Source of the DNA: Caulobacter segnis
Lineage (GTDB): Bacteria; Pseudomonadota; Alphaproteobacteria; Caulobacterales; Caulobacteraceae
Assembly: GCF_003243465.1 (NCBI RefSeq)
Contig: NZ_QFQZ01000029.1
Coordinates: 1-49,703, forward strand
Length of the DNA: 49,703 bases
Direction: 5' to 3'
The position numbers and the translations under genes were made by a program. The notes beneath the pieces are model-generated. The model searched no databases, had not been told where the DNA came from, and saw only the letters and a list, made by a program, of their open reading frames with translations. The first letter of the stretch is position 1, and the number at the start of each line of letters is the position of its first letter. This document shows positions 41,207 through 49,350 of the stretch, in pieces.

Positions 41207-41374
41207 TTGGCCGAGAAGTTGTTCGAAAGCGACCGTCTGGACGTCCATTACGATGGCTCGGCGATCTTAATTATTGCGGTAGGGTCTTACGGTGACCCCC
41301 TCGACCTTGGCGAAGGCGAGGTGGAAGACCTTATTGCGAAACTGCAAGCTGCTCTCGCTCAGAGCAGGGCTTGA
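41207..41374 (+). CDS. Putative 55-residue small protein
   Basis: TTG at 41207 with a strong GGAGGAG site starting about 10 nt upstream encodes MAEKLFESDRLDVHYDGSAI (first 20 residues) and continues through a hydrophobic LIIAVGSYG strand to a helical end DLIAKLQAALAQSRA. Composition and third-position use look coding, and the frame ends just before a hairpin at 41467. No family recognised. Confidence 0.55.
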   Translation: MAEKLFESDRLDVHYDGSAILIIAVGSYGDPLDLGEGEVEDLIAKLQAALAQSRA

Positions 41375-41466
41375 GGTTGGATTTCCACCCCGATCAGCCC
41401 TTCGGCATGTCTGCTTTTGGCGCTCGCGCGTAACACCACGCCGCGAAGCCGCTCCCCCAAAACAAG

Positions 41467-41499
41467 ATCGGCGCCGGATGCGATTCCGGCGCCGATTTA
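41467..41499 (+). terminator. Hairpin, probable terminator
   Basis: Perfect 11-bp stem TCGGCGCCGGA / TCCGGCGCCGA with a 6-nt loop, followed by TTTA. Weak T run; may end the small-ORF transcript. Confidence 0.55.
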
Positions 41500-41660
41500 G
41501 CTTCGGAGCCCGTAGGGGGCACGGCCCCGAAGCGCCGCCGGCCGACGTCGACTGGCGATGACGTCGAGCGGCGGTAGGCCTCCGTCTGGACCGCAAACAG
41601 AAGAGCCTGAAGCCACCCTGCGCCCGCCCTTCCCGACCATCCTTGATCCGCCTCAATTCC

Positions 41661-41698
41661 GAAAAGAAATCGGCGCCGGAGGGGCAGCTCCGGCGCCG
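41661..41698 (-). terminator. Rho-independent terminator after gamma-glutamyltransferase
   Basis: Minus strand: stem CGGCGCCGGA / TCCGGCGCCG with a short loop, then ATTTCTTTTC. It lies 35 nt past the stop codon. Confidence 0.8.
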
Positions 41699-41732
41699 TG
41701 ATCGCGTCCCAGGATGCAGGTGGGAAGTACGC

Positions 41733-43469
41733 CTAGGGCGCGACCGCCTCGGCCCCCGGTCGACGCGGATCCGCGCCGCCCAGATAGAGACCGTTGTCGA
41801 TCATGATCGACTGGGCGGAGCCCATGGTCTCGTCCGAGGATATGGGGTGGCCCATCGCCTTCAGCAGGGCCACCGTGTCGGGGTTGAAGTTCGGCTCGAC
41901 GCGCAGGTTGTCGCTGGCGTCCTGGAAAATGCGCGGCTGGTGCGTGGCCTCGGCGACGTTCAGCTTGAAGTCGACGATATTGACGATGACCTGCAGCACC
42001 GTGTCGATGATCGTGCTGCCGCCCGGCGTGCCGGTGATAAGCCACGGCTTGCCGTCCTTGAAGATCATGGTCGGCATCATCGTCGACAGCACCCGCTTGC
42101 CCGGCTCCAGGGCGTTGGGCGGCAGCGGCTTGCCGGCCTTCTGGGCGCGCCAGGCCGCCTCGTGGGCGTAGTTGTTCATCTGGTTGTTCAGCACGAAGCC
42201 CGCGCCCGCCACCATCACGCCCGAGCCGAAGTCGGCGCCCAGGGTGAAGGTGTTCGACACCGCGTTGCCCTCGGCGTCGGCGACCGAGAAGTGGGTGGTG
42301 TTGTGGCTCTCGAACGCCCAGGGATCGCCGACGCCGAGCTCCTTGGCGGGCGTGGCCTTGTCGGGGTTGATCCGCTTGGCGCGCTCGGCGCCGTAGGCCT
42401 TGGAGGCGAAGCCGCCTAGCGGGACCTTCACGAAGTCGGTGTCGCCCAGATAGCGCGAGCGGTCGGCATAGGCCATCTTCATGGCCTCGGCTTGCAGGTG
42501 CAGGGTCTTGGCCGAGCCCAGGCCCGAGGCCTTCAGGTCGAAGGTCTCCAGGATGTTCAGCATCTCGAGCAGGGTGGCCCCGCCCGCGCTGGCCGGCGGC
42601 GAGGTCATCACCGTCAGGCCGCGATAGGTCCCGGTCAAAGGCTGGCGGATCACGGCCTTGTAGGAGGCCAGGTCCTCGGCGGTGATCAGCCCGCCATGAG
42701 CCTTCATGTCGGCGGCGAAGCGCTGGGCGATCTCGCCGCGATAGAAGGCGTCGGCGCCCTTGTCGGCGATCTGGCGCAGGGACCAGGCCAGGTTCGGCTG
42801 CTTGAGGGTCTCCCCCGCGCGGTAGAGGGCGCCGCCGGGCTTGTAGAAGGCCTGCTTGCCAGCCTCGCTCTCGGACAGGCGCTGCTTGCCCCAGCTGAAG
42901 ACGAAGGCCTCGTCGGGCGAGAGCACGACGCCGTCGGCGGCCAGGCGATAGGCTGGCTCGACCAGGGTCTTCCACGGCAGGCGGCCGTACTTCTGGTGGG
43001 CCAGGAAGAGGCCCGCCACCGTGCCCGGCACGGTCGGGGCGCGGTAGCCGCGCGAGGCGACGTCGTCGATCTCCTTGCCGCCGGCGTCGACGAAGGTCTC
43101 GAGCCTGGCGGCCTTGGGGGCGACGCCGCGATAGTCGATGAAGACCGTTTCATTGGTCTTGGCCAGGTGGACCATCATGAAGCCGTCGCCGCCGATATTG
43201 CCGGCGCGCGGCAGGGTCACGGCCAGGGCGAAGGCGGTGGCCACCGCCGCGTCCACGGCGTTGCCGCCCTGGCGCAGGATGTCGGCGCCCACCTTGGCGG
43301 CGATGGCGTTCTGGCTGACCACCATCCCCCTCTCGCCGACGACGGGCGAATGGATGCTGGGATATTCGAGAAGCTGTTTCTTCTGGGCCAGGGCCGGCGC
43401 CGAGGCCATCGGCGACAGGGCCAGGGCCGCGGCGGCCAGGCTCGCCGAGATCAGACGCAAAGGTTTCAC
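41733..43469 (-). CDS. ggt: Gamma-glutamyltransferase
   Basis: Periplasmic N-terminal nucleophile hydrolase that removes gamma-glutamyl groups from glutathione and similar peptides. The 578-residue precursor has a signal peptide to ~29 (ASAPALAQ). Self-cleavage is expected before Thr391 in SHNTTHFSVADAEGNAVS, giving large and small subunits. ENVGGDGFMM-like NIGGDGFMMVHL (substrate), PPASAGGATLLEMLNILE and TPGGSTIIDTVLQ (oxyanion region) are present. GTG start with GGAGGA 5 nt upstream. It lies 75 nt after the STN-type TonB receptor, separated by a 28-bp palindrome, and could process what that receptor imports. Confidence 0.95.
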   Translation of the reverse strand: MKPLRLISASLAAAALALSPMASAPALAQKKQLLEYPSIHSPVVGERGMVVSQNAIAAKVGADILRQGGNAVDAAVATAFALAVTLPRAGNIGGDGFMMVHLAKTNETVFIDYRGVAPKAARLETFVDAGGKEIDDVASRGYRAPTVPGTVAGLFLAHQKYGRLPWKTLVEPAYRLAADGVVLSPDEAFVFSWGKQRLSESEAGKQAFYKPGGALYRAGETLKQPNLAWSLRQIADKGADAFYRGEIAQRFAADMKAHGGLITAEDLASYKAVIRQPLTGTYRGLTVMTSPPASAGGATLLEMLNILETFDLKASGLGSAKTLHLQAEAMKMAYADRSRYLGDTDFVKVPLGGFASKAYGAERAKRINPDKATPAKELGVGDPWAFESHNTTHFSVADAEGNAVSNTFTLGADFGSGVMVAGAGFVLNNQMNNYAHEAAWRAQKAGKPLPPNALEPGKRVLSTMMPTMIFKDGKPWLITGTPGGSTIIDTVLQVIVNIVDFKLNVAEATHQPRIFQDASDNLRVEPNFNPDTVALLKAMGHPISSDETMGSAQSIMIDNGLYLGGADPRRPGAEAVAP

Positions 43470-43504
43470 GAGGGTCCTCCCGGGATCGACGCGCGAGATC
43501 GTCC

Positions 43505-43532
43505 GATCTCCCCGGCGCGCGCCGGGGAGATC
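43505..43532. repeat. Perfect 28-bp palindrome between TonB receptor and ggt
   Basis: Fully self-complementary 14+14 bp, from GATCTCCCCGG to its complement with no loop. It sits 13 nt after the receptor stop (minus strand) with no T run, so RNA processing or partial attenuation is more likely than full termination. Confidence 0.75.
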
Positions 43533-43544
43533 ATAGGCTTGGCG

Positions 43545-46500
43545 TTAGAACCGCTTGGAGAGGTTCATGTACCAGTAGCGGCCGGTGGCGTTGTGCAGGG
43601 CGCCCAGGTAGCCGAAGTTGGCCGCGGCGACCGGCGGGTCCTTGTCGAAGACGTTGCGCACGCCGACCCGAACGGTGGAGCCGTCGAACAGGCCCTGCTT
43701 GAACGCGTACTGGCCGTAGAGGCTTACCGTGGTCCAGTCCTTGACCGGGAAGTACTGGCCGTTGACCTGGGCCGGGCCGGTGTCGAACACCTCGCCGACA
43801 TAGCTGACGAAGGCGCCGGCGCCCCAGCCGTCCTTGCGCCAGCTGAAGCTGGCCGAGCCGCGGAACTCGGGGAAGCCGTCCTTCTTGATCTGGTCGCCGG
43901 CCGAGGCCACCGTCACGCCGGGCAGCTTGCCGGCGGCGACGGCCTGCTGCAGCAGGGCTTCGATCGGGCTGGCGGCCTGGTCGTACTTCAGCAGCTTGGC
44001 GACGTTCACCGTCAGGCCGAAATCACCCCACGGCGTGTCGTCCAGGTCGTAGTCGAGGCTGAAATCGACGCCCTGCACGACGCGCGGCTGCAGGTTCTGA
44101 TAGGTGTCGGAGACGTAGGCGATGTTGCCGACCGTGGCCGTGCCCACCGGCGCGTCGCGGACGACGTTCGGGTTGGACGAGCCGCTCTGGCGCAGCAGCC
44201 AGTCATAGGCGATCTGGTTGCCGCCGCCCAGGATGCCGATCACGCCCTTCTCGCGGATCGACCAGAAGTCGGTGGTCAGGGTCACCTTGCCGAGTTCGCG
44301 CGGAATGAAGGTCGGCTGGTAGACGAAGCCGACGGTGGCGTTGTCGGCCTCCTCCGGTTTCAGGTCCTTGTTGCCGCTGCGCACCTCGATCGTGCTGCCG
44401 CTGGGGCAGGTGGTCACGGTCGGCGTGTTGATCCGGCAGGCGGCCCAGTCGGTGCGGGTGTTCGAGACCGTCGCGCCGTCGCTGTAGAACTGCGGCAGGT
44501 TCGGCGCGCGGAAGCTCTGCGAGACCGAACCGCGGAACGCCAGGCCATAGCCCACCTTCCAGTAGATCGCGCCCTTGGGCTTCAGCACATTGCCGAAGTC
44601 GGAATACTCCTCGTCGCGGGCGGCGATCTGCAGGCTGACTTCCTCGACGAACGGGATGTTCATCTCGGGCGAGATGATCGGCACGGCCAGTTCGAAGAAG
44701 GCCGAGGTCACCGAGCGCTTGCCATGGACGTCCGGCGCGCCCGACGCGCCCAGCACGTCGGTGTTGTAGGTCACGCCGGTGACGCTGTTGGTGTACTTGA
44801 TCTTGCCGTCCAGGCGATCGTCGCGGTCGTCGTCATAGGTCTCGCGGCGCCACTCGACGCCGGCGGCCACGCCGACGTCGCCGCCGGGCAGTCTGAAGAG
44901 GTCCTTCTTCGACACCTTGAAGTCGGCCAGGGCCAGCGAGGTCTCGCTGATCCGGTAGACGTTGATCAGGAAGGAATTGATCGTGTCGCGGCTGTTGGGC
45001 GTGGTGTCGCCCAGCGAGTAGTTTTCCAGATTGCCGCCGTTGAAGGGGTTGTAGGCCGTGGCGTCCGTGCGGTTCAGCGCCTGCTGGAACAGGGTGTTGC
45101 TGATCGCATTGTGCGTCATGTCCTTGGTGCGCGCCTTCGAATACAGCAGCGCCGAATCCCACTTCCAGCCGTTCCACGCGCCCTTCAGCCCGCCCAGCAG
45201 GCGATAGCTGTCGTCGGTCACGGTGTAGGTGCGGCCGCCGGCGTCCACCGGGCGGTAGGTGGTGATGTTCATCGCCAGGCCGGTGGTCGGCACGCCGGTC
45301 AGGCCCGCCAGCCGGTTCGGGCTGGTCGTCGGGCCGAAGGGGTTCCAGTAGGCGTTGGCGGCGATGGTGATCGGCGCGGTGCTGAGCGGCGCGGACTGTT
45401 CGCGGTTGCCGGTGAACAGCGCGTGGTAGTAGCCCGCTTCGCCATAGCCGGTGACCTCGCCGAAATCATGCTCGACGGTCGAGAACAGGTTCGTGCGCTC
45501 GACCCCGCCCTTCAGGGTGCGGTCGGGGTTTTCGTCGTAGCGCAGGACGCGGTCGGCGGTCCCGGTGATGGTGCCGGACTTCAGGCAGAGACCGCCCGCC
45601 AGCACGGTGCTGGAGCAGCCGGCGGCGGTGTTGCTGACCGGCTCGACGTGGAAGACGCCCGAGCTGGTCAGGGCGACGGTTCCCTGGCGCACGGCCGTGG
45701 TCGACGGGATCACCGTGAACGACCCCCAGGGGCTGGAGGTCGAGCGGCTGTCGAAGGTGGTGTTGTCCACCCACGGGGTGTTGGCGACCTGGGCGCGGTG
45801 ATCCTCGCTGGCGGCGTAGTCGCGCTCGGTGGCCATCAGGCGGCTGCGGGCGGTGTAGTTGCCGAAGAAGGTCAGGCGGGTGCCGTCCTCCAGCCGCGTG
45901 CCGGCCTTCACGTTGAACGAGCCTTCCTGGTAGCTGGTGCCTTCCGAGCCGCCGTACTGCGCCTCCAGCTTCAGGCCGCGGAACTTGGTGTCGAGCACGG
46001 TGTTGACGACGCCGGCCACGGCGTCGGCGCCGTAGATGGCCGCGGCGCCGTCGCGCAGCACCTCGATCCGCTTGACGCCCGCGACCGGGAACGAGTTGGT
46101 GTTGACCGTCTGCACGGGCACCAGGTTCTCGGTCTGGCTGCCGGGGGCCAGCACCGCGCGGCGGCCGTTCAGCAGCGCCAGGGTGTTGCCGGTGCCGAGG
46201 TTCCGCAGGTTCAGCGAGGCCACGTCGCCGCGCGCGTCGTTCAGGTTGCCGGTCGTGCGGGCTTCCTGGAACTGCACGTCGCCAGCCTGCGGGATCGAGC
46301 GGAACAGCTCGTCGCCCGAAACCGCGCCGGTGGCGATGATTTCCTTTTCGCCGACCACGGTCACCGGCAGGGCTTCGGTCTTGCGGGCGCCCTCGATCTG
46401 CGAGCCGACGACCACGACGGCCTCGACGGTCTGGGCCTCGTCAGTCGACGCGCCGGCCCCCGCGCCGGAGGACTGGGGGAGCGACGACGCCCGGGCCTCG

Positions 46501-46826
46501 ACCGGGGCCTGGCGCAGGGTGATGGTCTTGCCGTCGTCGGACTGGACCACCAGGCCCGCGGCCTTGGCCAGGCGGGCCAGGGCGTCGCCGTCGGCGATGT
46601 CGCCCGTGACGGCCGGGGTCATCTTGCCCTTGGCGGCCTCGAACGGGAACAGCACCTGCTTGCCCGACTGCTTGGCGAAGGCCTGCAGCGACGTCACCGC
46701 GTCGCCGGCCGGAATGTTGAAGGTGTGGCGGGCCTCTTGGGCCAGGGCCGGACCGGCCAGTACCAGGACCGCGGCGGACGCCATCAGGAAGCCGCGAACC
46801 GCGCGGCGACGCGTGTCGTTAGACAT
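43545..46826 (-). CDS. TonB-dependent transducer with STN signalling domain
   Basis: A 1,093-residue FecA-type transducer. After the signal peptide (~30, VLAGPALAQ), residues ~33-105 form the STN domain (TFNIPAGDAVTSLQAFAKQSGKQVLFPFEAAKG, ALARLAKAAGLVVQSDDGKTI), which contacts FecR. A Ser/Ala linker leads to the TonB box VEAVVVVGSQIEG, the plug (VASLNLRNLGTGNTLALLNGRRAVLAPGSQTE, IEVLRDGAAAIYGADAVAGVVN) and a barrel ending YMNLSKRF. With FecR and the ECF sigma gene just upstream, ligand binding should signal to induce this receptor. The ligand is unknown; the adjacent gamma-glutamyltransferase hints at a gamma-glutamyl compound. Confidence 0.95.
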   Translation of the reverse strand: MSNDTRRRAVRGFLMASAAVLVLAGPALAQEARHTFNIPAGDAVTSLQAFAKQSGKQVLFPFEAAKGKMTPAVTGDIADGDALARLAKAAGLVVQSDDGKTITLRQAPVEARASSLPQSSGAGAGASTDEAQTVEAVVVVGSQIEGARKTEALPVTVVGEKEIIATGAVSGDELFRSIPQAGDVQFQEARTTGNLNDARGDVASLNLRNLGTGNTLALLNGRRAVLAPGSQTENLVPVQTVNTNSFPVAGVKRIEVLRDGAAAIYGADAVAGVVNTVLDTKFRGLKLEAQYGGSEGTSYQEGSFNVKAGTRLEDGTRLTFFGNYTARSRLMATERDYAASEDHRAQVANTPWVDNTTFDSRSTSSPWGSFTVIPSTTAVRQGTVALTSSGVFHVEPVSNTAAGCSSTVLAGGLCLKSGTITGTADRVLRYDENPDRTLKGGVERTNLFSTVEHDFGEVTGYGEAGYYHALFTGNREQSAPLSTAPITIAANAYWNPFGPTTSPNRLAGLTGVPTTGLAMNITTYRPVDAGGRTYTVTDDSYRLLGGLKGAWNGWKWDSALLYSKARTKDMTHNAISNTLFQQALNRTDATAYNPFNGGNLENYSLGDTTPNSRDTINSFLINVYRISETSLALADFKVSKKDLFRLPGGDVGVAAGVEWRRETYDDDRDDRLDGKIKYTNSVTGVTYNTDVLGASGAPDVHGKRSVTSAFFELAVPIISPEMNIPFVEEVSLQIAARDEEYSDFGNVLKPKGAIYWKVGYGLAFRGSVSQSFRAPNLPQFYSDGATVSNTRTDWAACRINTPTVTTCPSGSTIEVRSGNKDLKPEEADNATVGFVYQPTFIPRELGKVTLTTDFWSIREKGVIGILGGGNQIAYDWLLRQSGSSNPNVVRDAPVGTATVGNIAYVSDTYQNLQPRVVQGVDFSLDYDLDDTPWGDFGLTVNVAKLLKYDQAASPIEALLQQAVAAGKLPGVTVASAGDQIKKDGFPEFRGSASFSWRKDGWGAGAFVSYVGEVFDTGPAQVNGQYFPVKDWTTVSLYGQYAFKQGLFDGSTVRVGVRNVFDKDPPVAAANFGYLGALHNATGRYWYMNLSKRF

Positions 46827-46951
46827 TGTTTTTGTAAACCCCTCTCGACACCTCCAGCCCCGACGGGAGAGCGTCTTCCCTGCATCGACGCTATAAGCGG
46901 CCGTTTCCGCCAGTCGCGAGCGGAACTTTTTTCATGGCGCGCCTTGCGCGG

Positions 46952-47944
46952 CTAACTGCGCCGGGAGAGGCGGATCGCCCCGTCGGTGCCTTCCGAAGCG
47001 CGCACGGGGAAGGCGCTGGTCACCGCGACGACGAAGCCGGTGGGTTCGGTCGTCTGGAAATAGCCGGCCAGGCGCAGGTCGGCGATCGAGGGGTCGGCGA
47101 TGCGGATCTGCTGGTGGTTGTAGCGGTTGAACTCGGCCACCGCCTGCTCCAGCGACTGGCCGTCCAGGGCGATGGCGCCCTGGCGCCAGGCCAGGCTTCG
47201 GTCGATTTCGGCCTCGGACACCACGCGCGACCGGGCGCCATGCGAGTCGTAGACCGCCGCCACGCCCGCCGGCAGGCGAAGGTCTTTCCTGGCGTCGGCG
47301 CGGACCGGATCGACGTCGACGGCGCCCTTCTTGACCGTGACGATCGCGCCGTCCGAGCGCAGACGCACCGCCACCTCGGTAACGCCGTCGGCCGCGATGA
47401 CCGCGTCGGCGGCCTTGACCAGAAACGGGCGCGCGTCCGGCGCGGCCTGGAACAGGGCTTCACCCTTGACCAGCCGCACCTCGCGAACGCCGCGCTTGAA
47501 GCGGACGACGACCTTGCTGTCGGTGTTCAGCTCGATCCGGCTGTTGTCGCCCAGCACCACGACCCGGCGCTCACCGATCGCCGTGGCGTAGGCGGTCGAG
47601 GTCCCGAACGAGACGCTGCCGGCCACGATCAGCGCGATGGCCGCCGAGACGGCCAGGCCGCGCGCCCAGTGCGAACGCGTCGCGGGAGGCCGGCGCGGCT
47701 CCGCGGCCGCCAGGAGATCGGCGTCCGGCCGTTGCTGTCCCGGCCGCAGGGCGCGAACGCGGTCCAGCCGCGCCCAGACGGCCGCTTCGCGCTCGTAGGC
47801 GGCCTCATGCTCGAAGCTCTCGCCACGCCAGGCCTCGAACGCCGCGCGGTCGGCCTCAGAGCACGAAGCGTCGTCAAGCCGGACCACCCAGAGGGCGGCC
47901 GCCTGCCTCACCGCTTCGCGTCGTGATCCCGTATCCCGCTCCAT
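46952..47944 (-). CDS. FecR-family anti-sigma regulator
   Basis: A 330-residue inner-membrane protein. The N-terminal cytoplasmic part has the DUF4880-like helix region AVRQAAALWVVRLDDASCSEADRAAFEAW. One transmembrane helix (GLAVSAAIALIVAGSVSFG) precedes the periplasmic FecR domain: ATAIGERRVVVLGDNSRIELNTDSKVVVRF, VRLVKGEALFQAAPDARPFLV, VTVKKGAVDV, and a terminal STN-like segment (ALDGQSLEQAVAEFNRYNHQQIRIADPSIADLRLAGYF). It would hold the sigma factor in check until the receptor signals. Its ATG lies inside the end of the sigma gene (37-nt overlap). Confidence 0.95.
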   Translation of the reverse strand: MERDTGSRREAVRQAAALWVVRLDDASCSEADRAAFEAWRGESFEHEAAYEREAAVWARLDRVRALRPGQQRPDADLLAAAEPRRPPATRSHWARGLAVSAAIALIVAGSVSFGTSTAYATAIGERRVVVLGDNSRIELNTDSKVVVRFKRGVREVRLVKGEALFQAAPDARPFLVKAADAVIAADGVTEVAVRLRSDGAIVTVKKGAVDVDPVRADARKDLRLPAGVAAVYDSHGARSRVVSEAEIDRSLAWRQGAIALDGQSLEQAVAEFNRYNHQQIRIADPSIADLRLAGYFQTTEPTGFVVAVTSAFPVRASEGTDGAIRLSRRS

Positions 47945-48498
47945 GAGCGCCCTTCGTCGACCCTGCTCTTACGTTGGTTACGCCGTCCCAGCTTCTCGGA
48001 ACAGTAGCGCAGTCCCTTCACCAAATGCTTCTCAACAGTAGAGACGGACAAGCCCAGCCGGTCCGCTATCTCGTCAGGCGAGAGGCTATAGACTTTTCGC
48101 AACGTGAAGACGCGTCGGCATTGCGTCGGAAGTTCGGCGATCGCCTCGGCGAGCGCACGCAGCTCGTCGCGTGATTCGATGACGGATTGCGCGCTGGGCG
48201 TCTCGTCGATCAGCTCGATACGCTCGAAATCGGCGACGGCGGTTATGGTCAGCACCTTGCGACGGCGCAGGGCGTCGAGCGCGCAGTTGCGTAGCACCCG
48301 CGTGGCGAAGGCGGCGGGATTGCTGATCTCGCGCCAGGTCTTGCAGGCGATCGCCCGCGCGAAGGTCTCGTGGACCAGGTCCTCCGGATCGGCCTGCCCG
48401 TCGCGGCAGAACCGCCGCGCATAGGCCAGCAGGTCCGGCTCCAGCGGCAGGATCTCCCGCCGAAACCAGGCGCGCCTGTCTTCGTCGTCTTGCGCCAT
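47908..48498 (-). CDS. ECF RNA polymerase sigma factor, FecI-like
   Basis: A 196-residue sigma-70 family member with regions 2 and 4 only: DLLAYARRFCRDGQADPEDLVHETFARAIA (region 2), NPAAFATRVLRNCALDALRRRK (2.4, -10 recognition) and LAEAIAELPTQCRRVFTLRKVYSLSPDEIADRLGLSVSTVEKHLVKGL (region 4, -35). Ends with a basic tail. ATG 48498 follows GAGAGGGG; a TTG one codon earlier is also possible. With FecR and the STN receptor it forms a complete cell-surface signalling system. Confidence 0.95.
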   Translation of the reverse strand: MAQDDEDRRAWFRREILPLEPDLLAYARRFCRDGQADPEDLVHETFARAIACKTWREISNPAAFATRVLRNCALDALRRRKVLTITAVADFERIELIDETPSAQSVIESRDELRALAEAIAELPTQCRRVFTLRKVYSLSPDEIADRLGLSVSTVEKHLVKGLRYCSEKLGRRNQRKSRVDEGRSWSGIRDHDAKR

Positions 48499-48545
48499 CA
48501 ACGCCCCTCTCGCTTGGCAAGCAAGCCGATCGGGGCGGGAATGGC

Positions 48546-48571
48546 AACCGGCGACGTCCCCGTCGCCGGTT
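48546..48571 (-). terminator. Hairpin between MFS and ECF sigma genes
   Basis: Perfect 11-bp stem AACCGGCGACG / CGTCGCCGGTT with loop TCCC, 18 nt past the MFS stop. The T run is poor, so it may be a terminator or only an RNA hairpin. Confidence 0.5.
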
Positions 48572-48588
48572 TGCGCCTGTCCCGGCGC

Positions 48589-49335
48589 CTAATCCTCGAT
48601 CGGATTGTGGCGCGTATCCTTCAGGAACAGGCCACCGATAACCGCGGTCACCGTGGCGATGATCACCGGGTACCATAGACCCGAATAGATATCGCCCGTC
48701 GCCGCCACGATCGCGAAGGCCGTGGTCGGCAGGAAGCCGCCGAACCAGCCATTGCCCAGGTGATAGGGCAGCGACATGGCCGTGTAGCGGATCCGCGTCG
48801 GGAACAGCTCGACCAGCATGGCCGCGATCGGGCCGTAGACCATGGTCACGTAGATCACCAGGATCGCCAGCAGGCCGATGACCTTGGGCTTGTCGACCAG
48901 CTTGGGATCGGCCTTGGCCGGATAGCCGGCCGCCTTCAGCTGGGCGGCGAGTTCGGCCTCCCAGGCCTTGCGCGCGGCGGCGAAGGCCTTGCCGGTCGCT
49001 CCCTTGGCGTCGAAGCCCGCGAGGCTGACGCCGCCGACCTGGACGGTGGTCGGCGCGCCGGCCGGGACCGCCTGCGAGGTGTAGGTGACGCCGGCCTTGG
49101 CCAGATAGGCCTTGGCCACGTCGCACGGCGTGTTGAACTTGGCCTTGCCGACCGGGTCGAACTGGAAGGCGCAGGTGGCCGGATCGGCGTTGACCACGAC
49201 CGGGGCCGAGGCCTCGGCGTGCGCCAGAACCGGGTTGGCGTAGGTGGTGATCGCCTTGAAGATCGGGAAGTAGGTCGCCGCCGCCAGAACGCAGCCGACG
49301 ATGATGATCCACTTGGAGTTGAGGCTGTGGTCGGA
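48589..49335 (-). CDS. MHS-type MFS transporter, 5' end lost at chimeric junction
   Basis: Only the C-terminal half of an MFS transporter of the metabolite:H+ symporter type. It reads from NSKWIIIVGCVLAAATYFPIFKAITTYANP through a long periplasmic or cytoplasmic insert (DPATCAFQFDPVGKAKFNTPCDV to KLVDKPK, ~100 residues) to the last transmembrane helices (VIGLLAILVIYVTMVYGPIAAMLVELFPTRIRYTAMSLPYHLGNGWFGG) and KDTRHNPIED. The frame meets a stop at 49351-49353 within the animal-type sequence, so the upstream half is missing, not merely divergent. The exact break lies between 49321 and 49350. Related proteins carry dicarboxylates or sugars; substrate unknown. Confidence 0.88.
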   Translation of the reverse strand, partial: SDHSLNSKWIIIVGCVLAAATYFPIFKAITTYANPVLAHAEASAPVVVNADPATCAFQFDPVGKAKFNTPCDVAKAYLAKAGVTYTSQAVPAGAPTTVQVGGVSLAGFDAKGATGKAFAAARKAWEAELAAQLKAAGYPAKADPKLVDKPKVIGLLAILVIYVTMVYGPIAAMLVELFPTRIRYTAMSLPYHLGNGWFGGFLPTTAFAIVAATGDIYSGLWYPVIIATVTAVIGGLFLKDTRHNPIED

Positions 49336-49350
49336 GTCTGAGTGTAGAAG
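49321..49350. other. Chimeric junction between bacterial and animal DNA
   Basis: To the left, the MFS reading frame is coherent up to about NSKW (49320). To the right, cadherin coding is coherent from about 49356. Between them the frame LLHSDSDHSL cannot be assigned to either. Composition also changes here. No transposon end, target duplication or linker is visible. Confidence 0.85.

Larger units (their letters stand above)
41375..41732. other. 358-bp intergenic region
   Basis: Between the small ORF (+) and the gamma-glutamyltransferase gene (-). It holds two related hairpins (41467-41496 and 41671-41698) that share the CGGCGCCGGA arm, and nothing else I can support. Confidence 0.5.

Noticed and set aside
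46827..46951. Possible ECF promoter (GGAAAC and CGTC) before the STN receptor
   Set aside because: The spacing of about 12 nt between the elements is too short for a standard ECF promoter.
42492..46955. An open frame of 1,487 codons on the plus strand across ggt and the STN receptor
   Set aside because: It is the antisense of two well-supported genes; its product is Arg/Gly/Ala-rich with no domain and arises from high GC codon bias.
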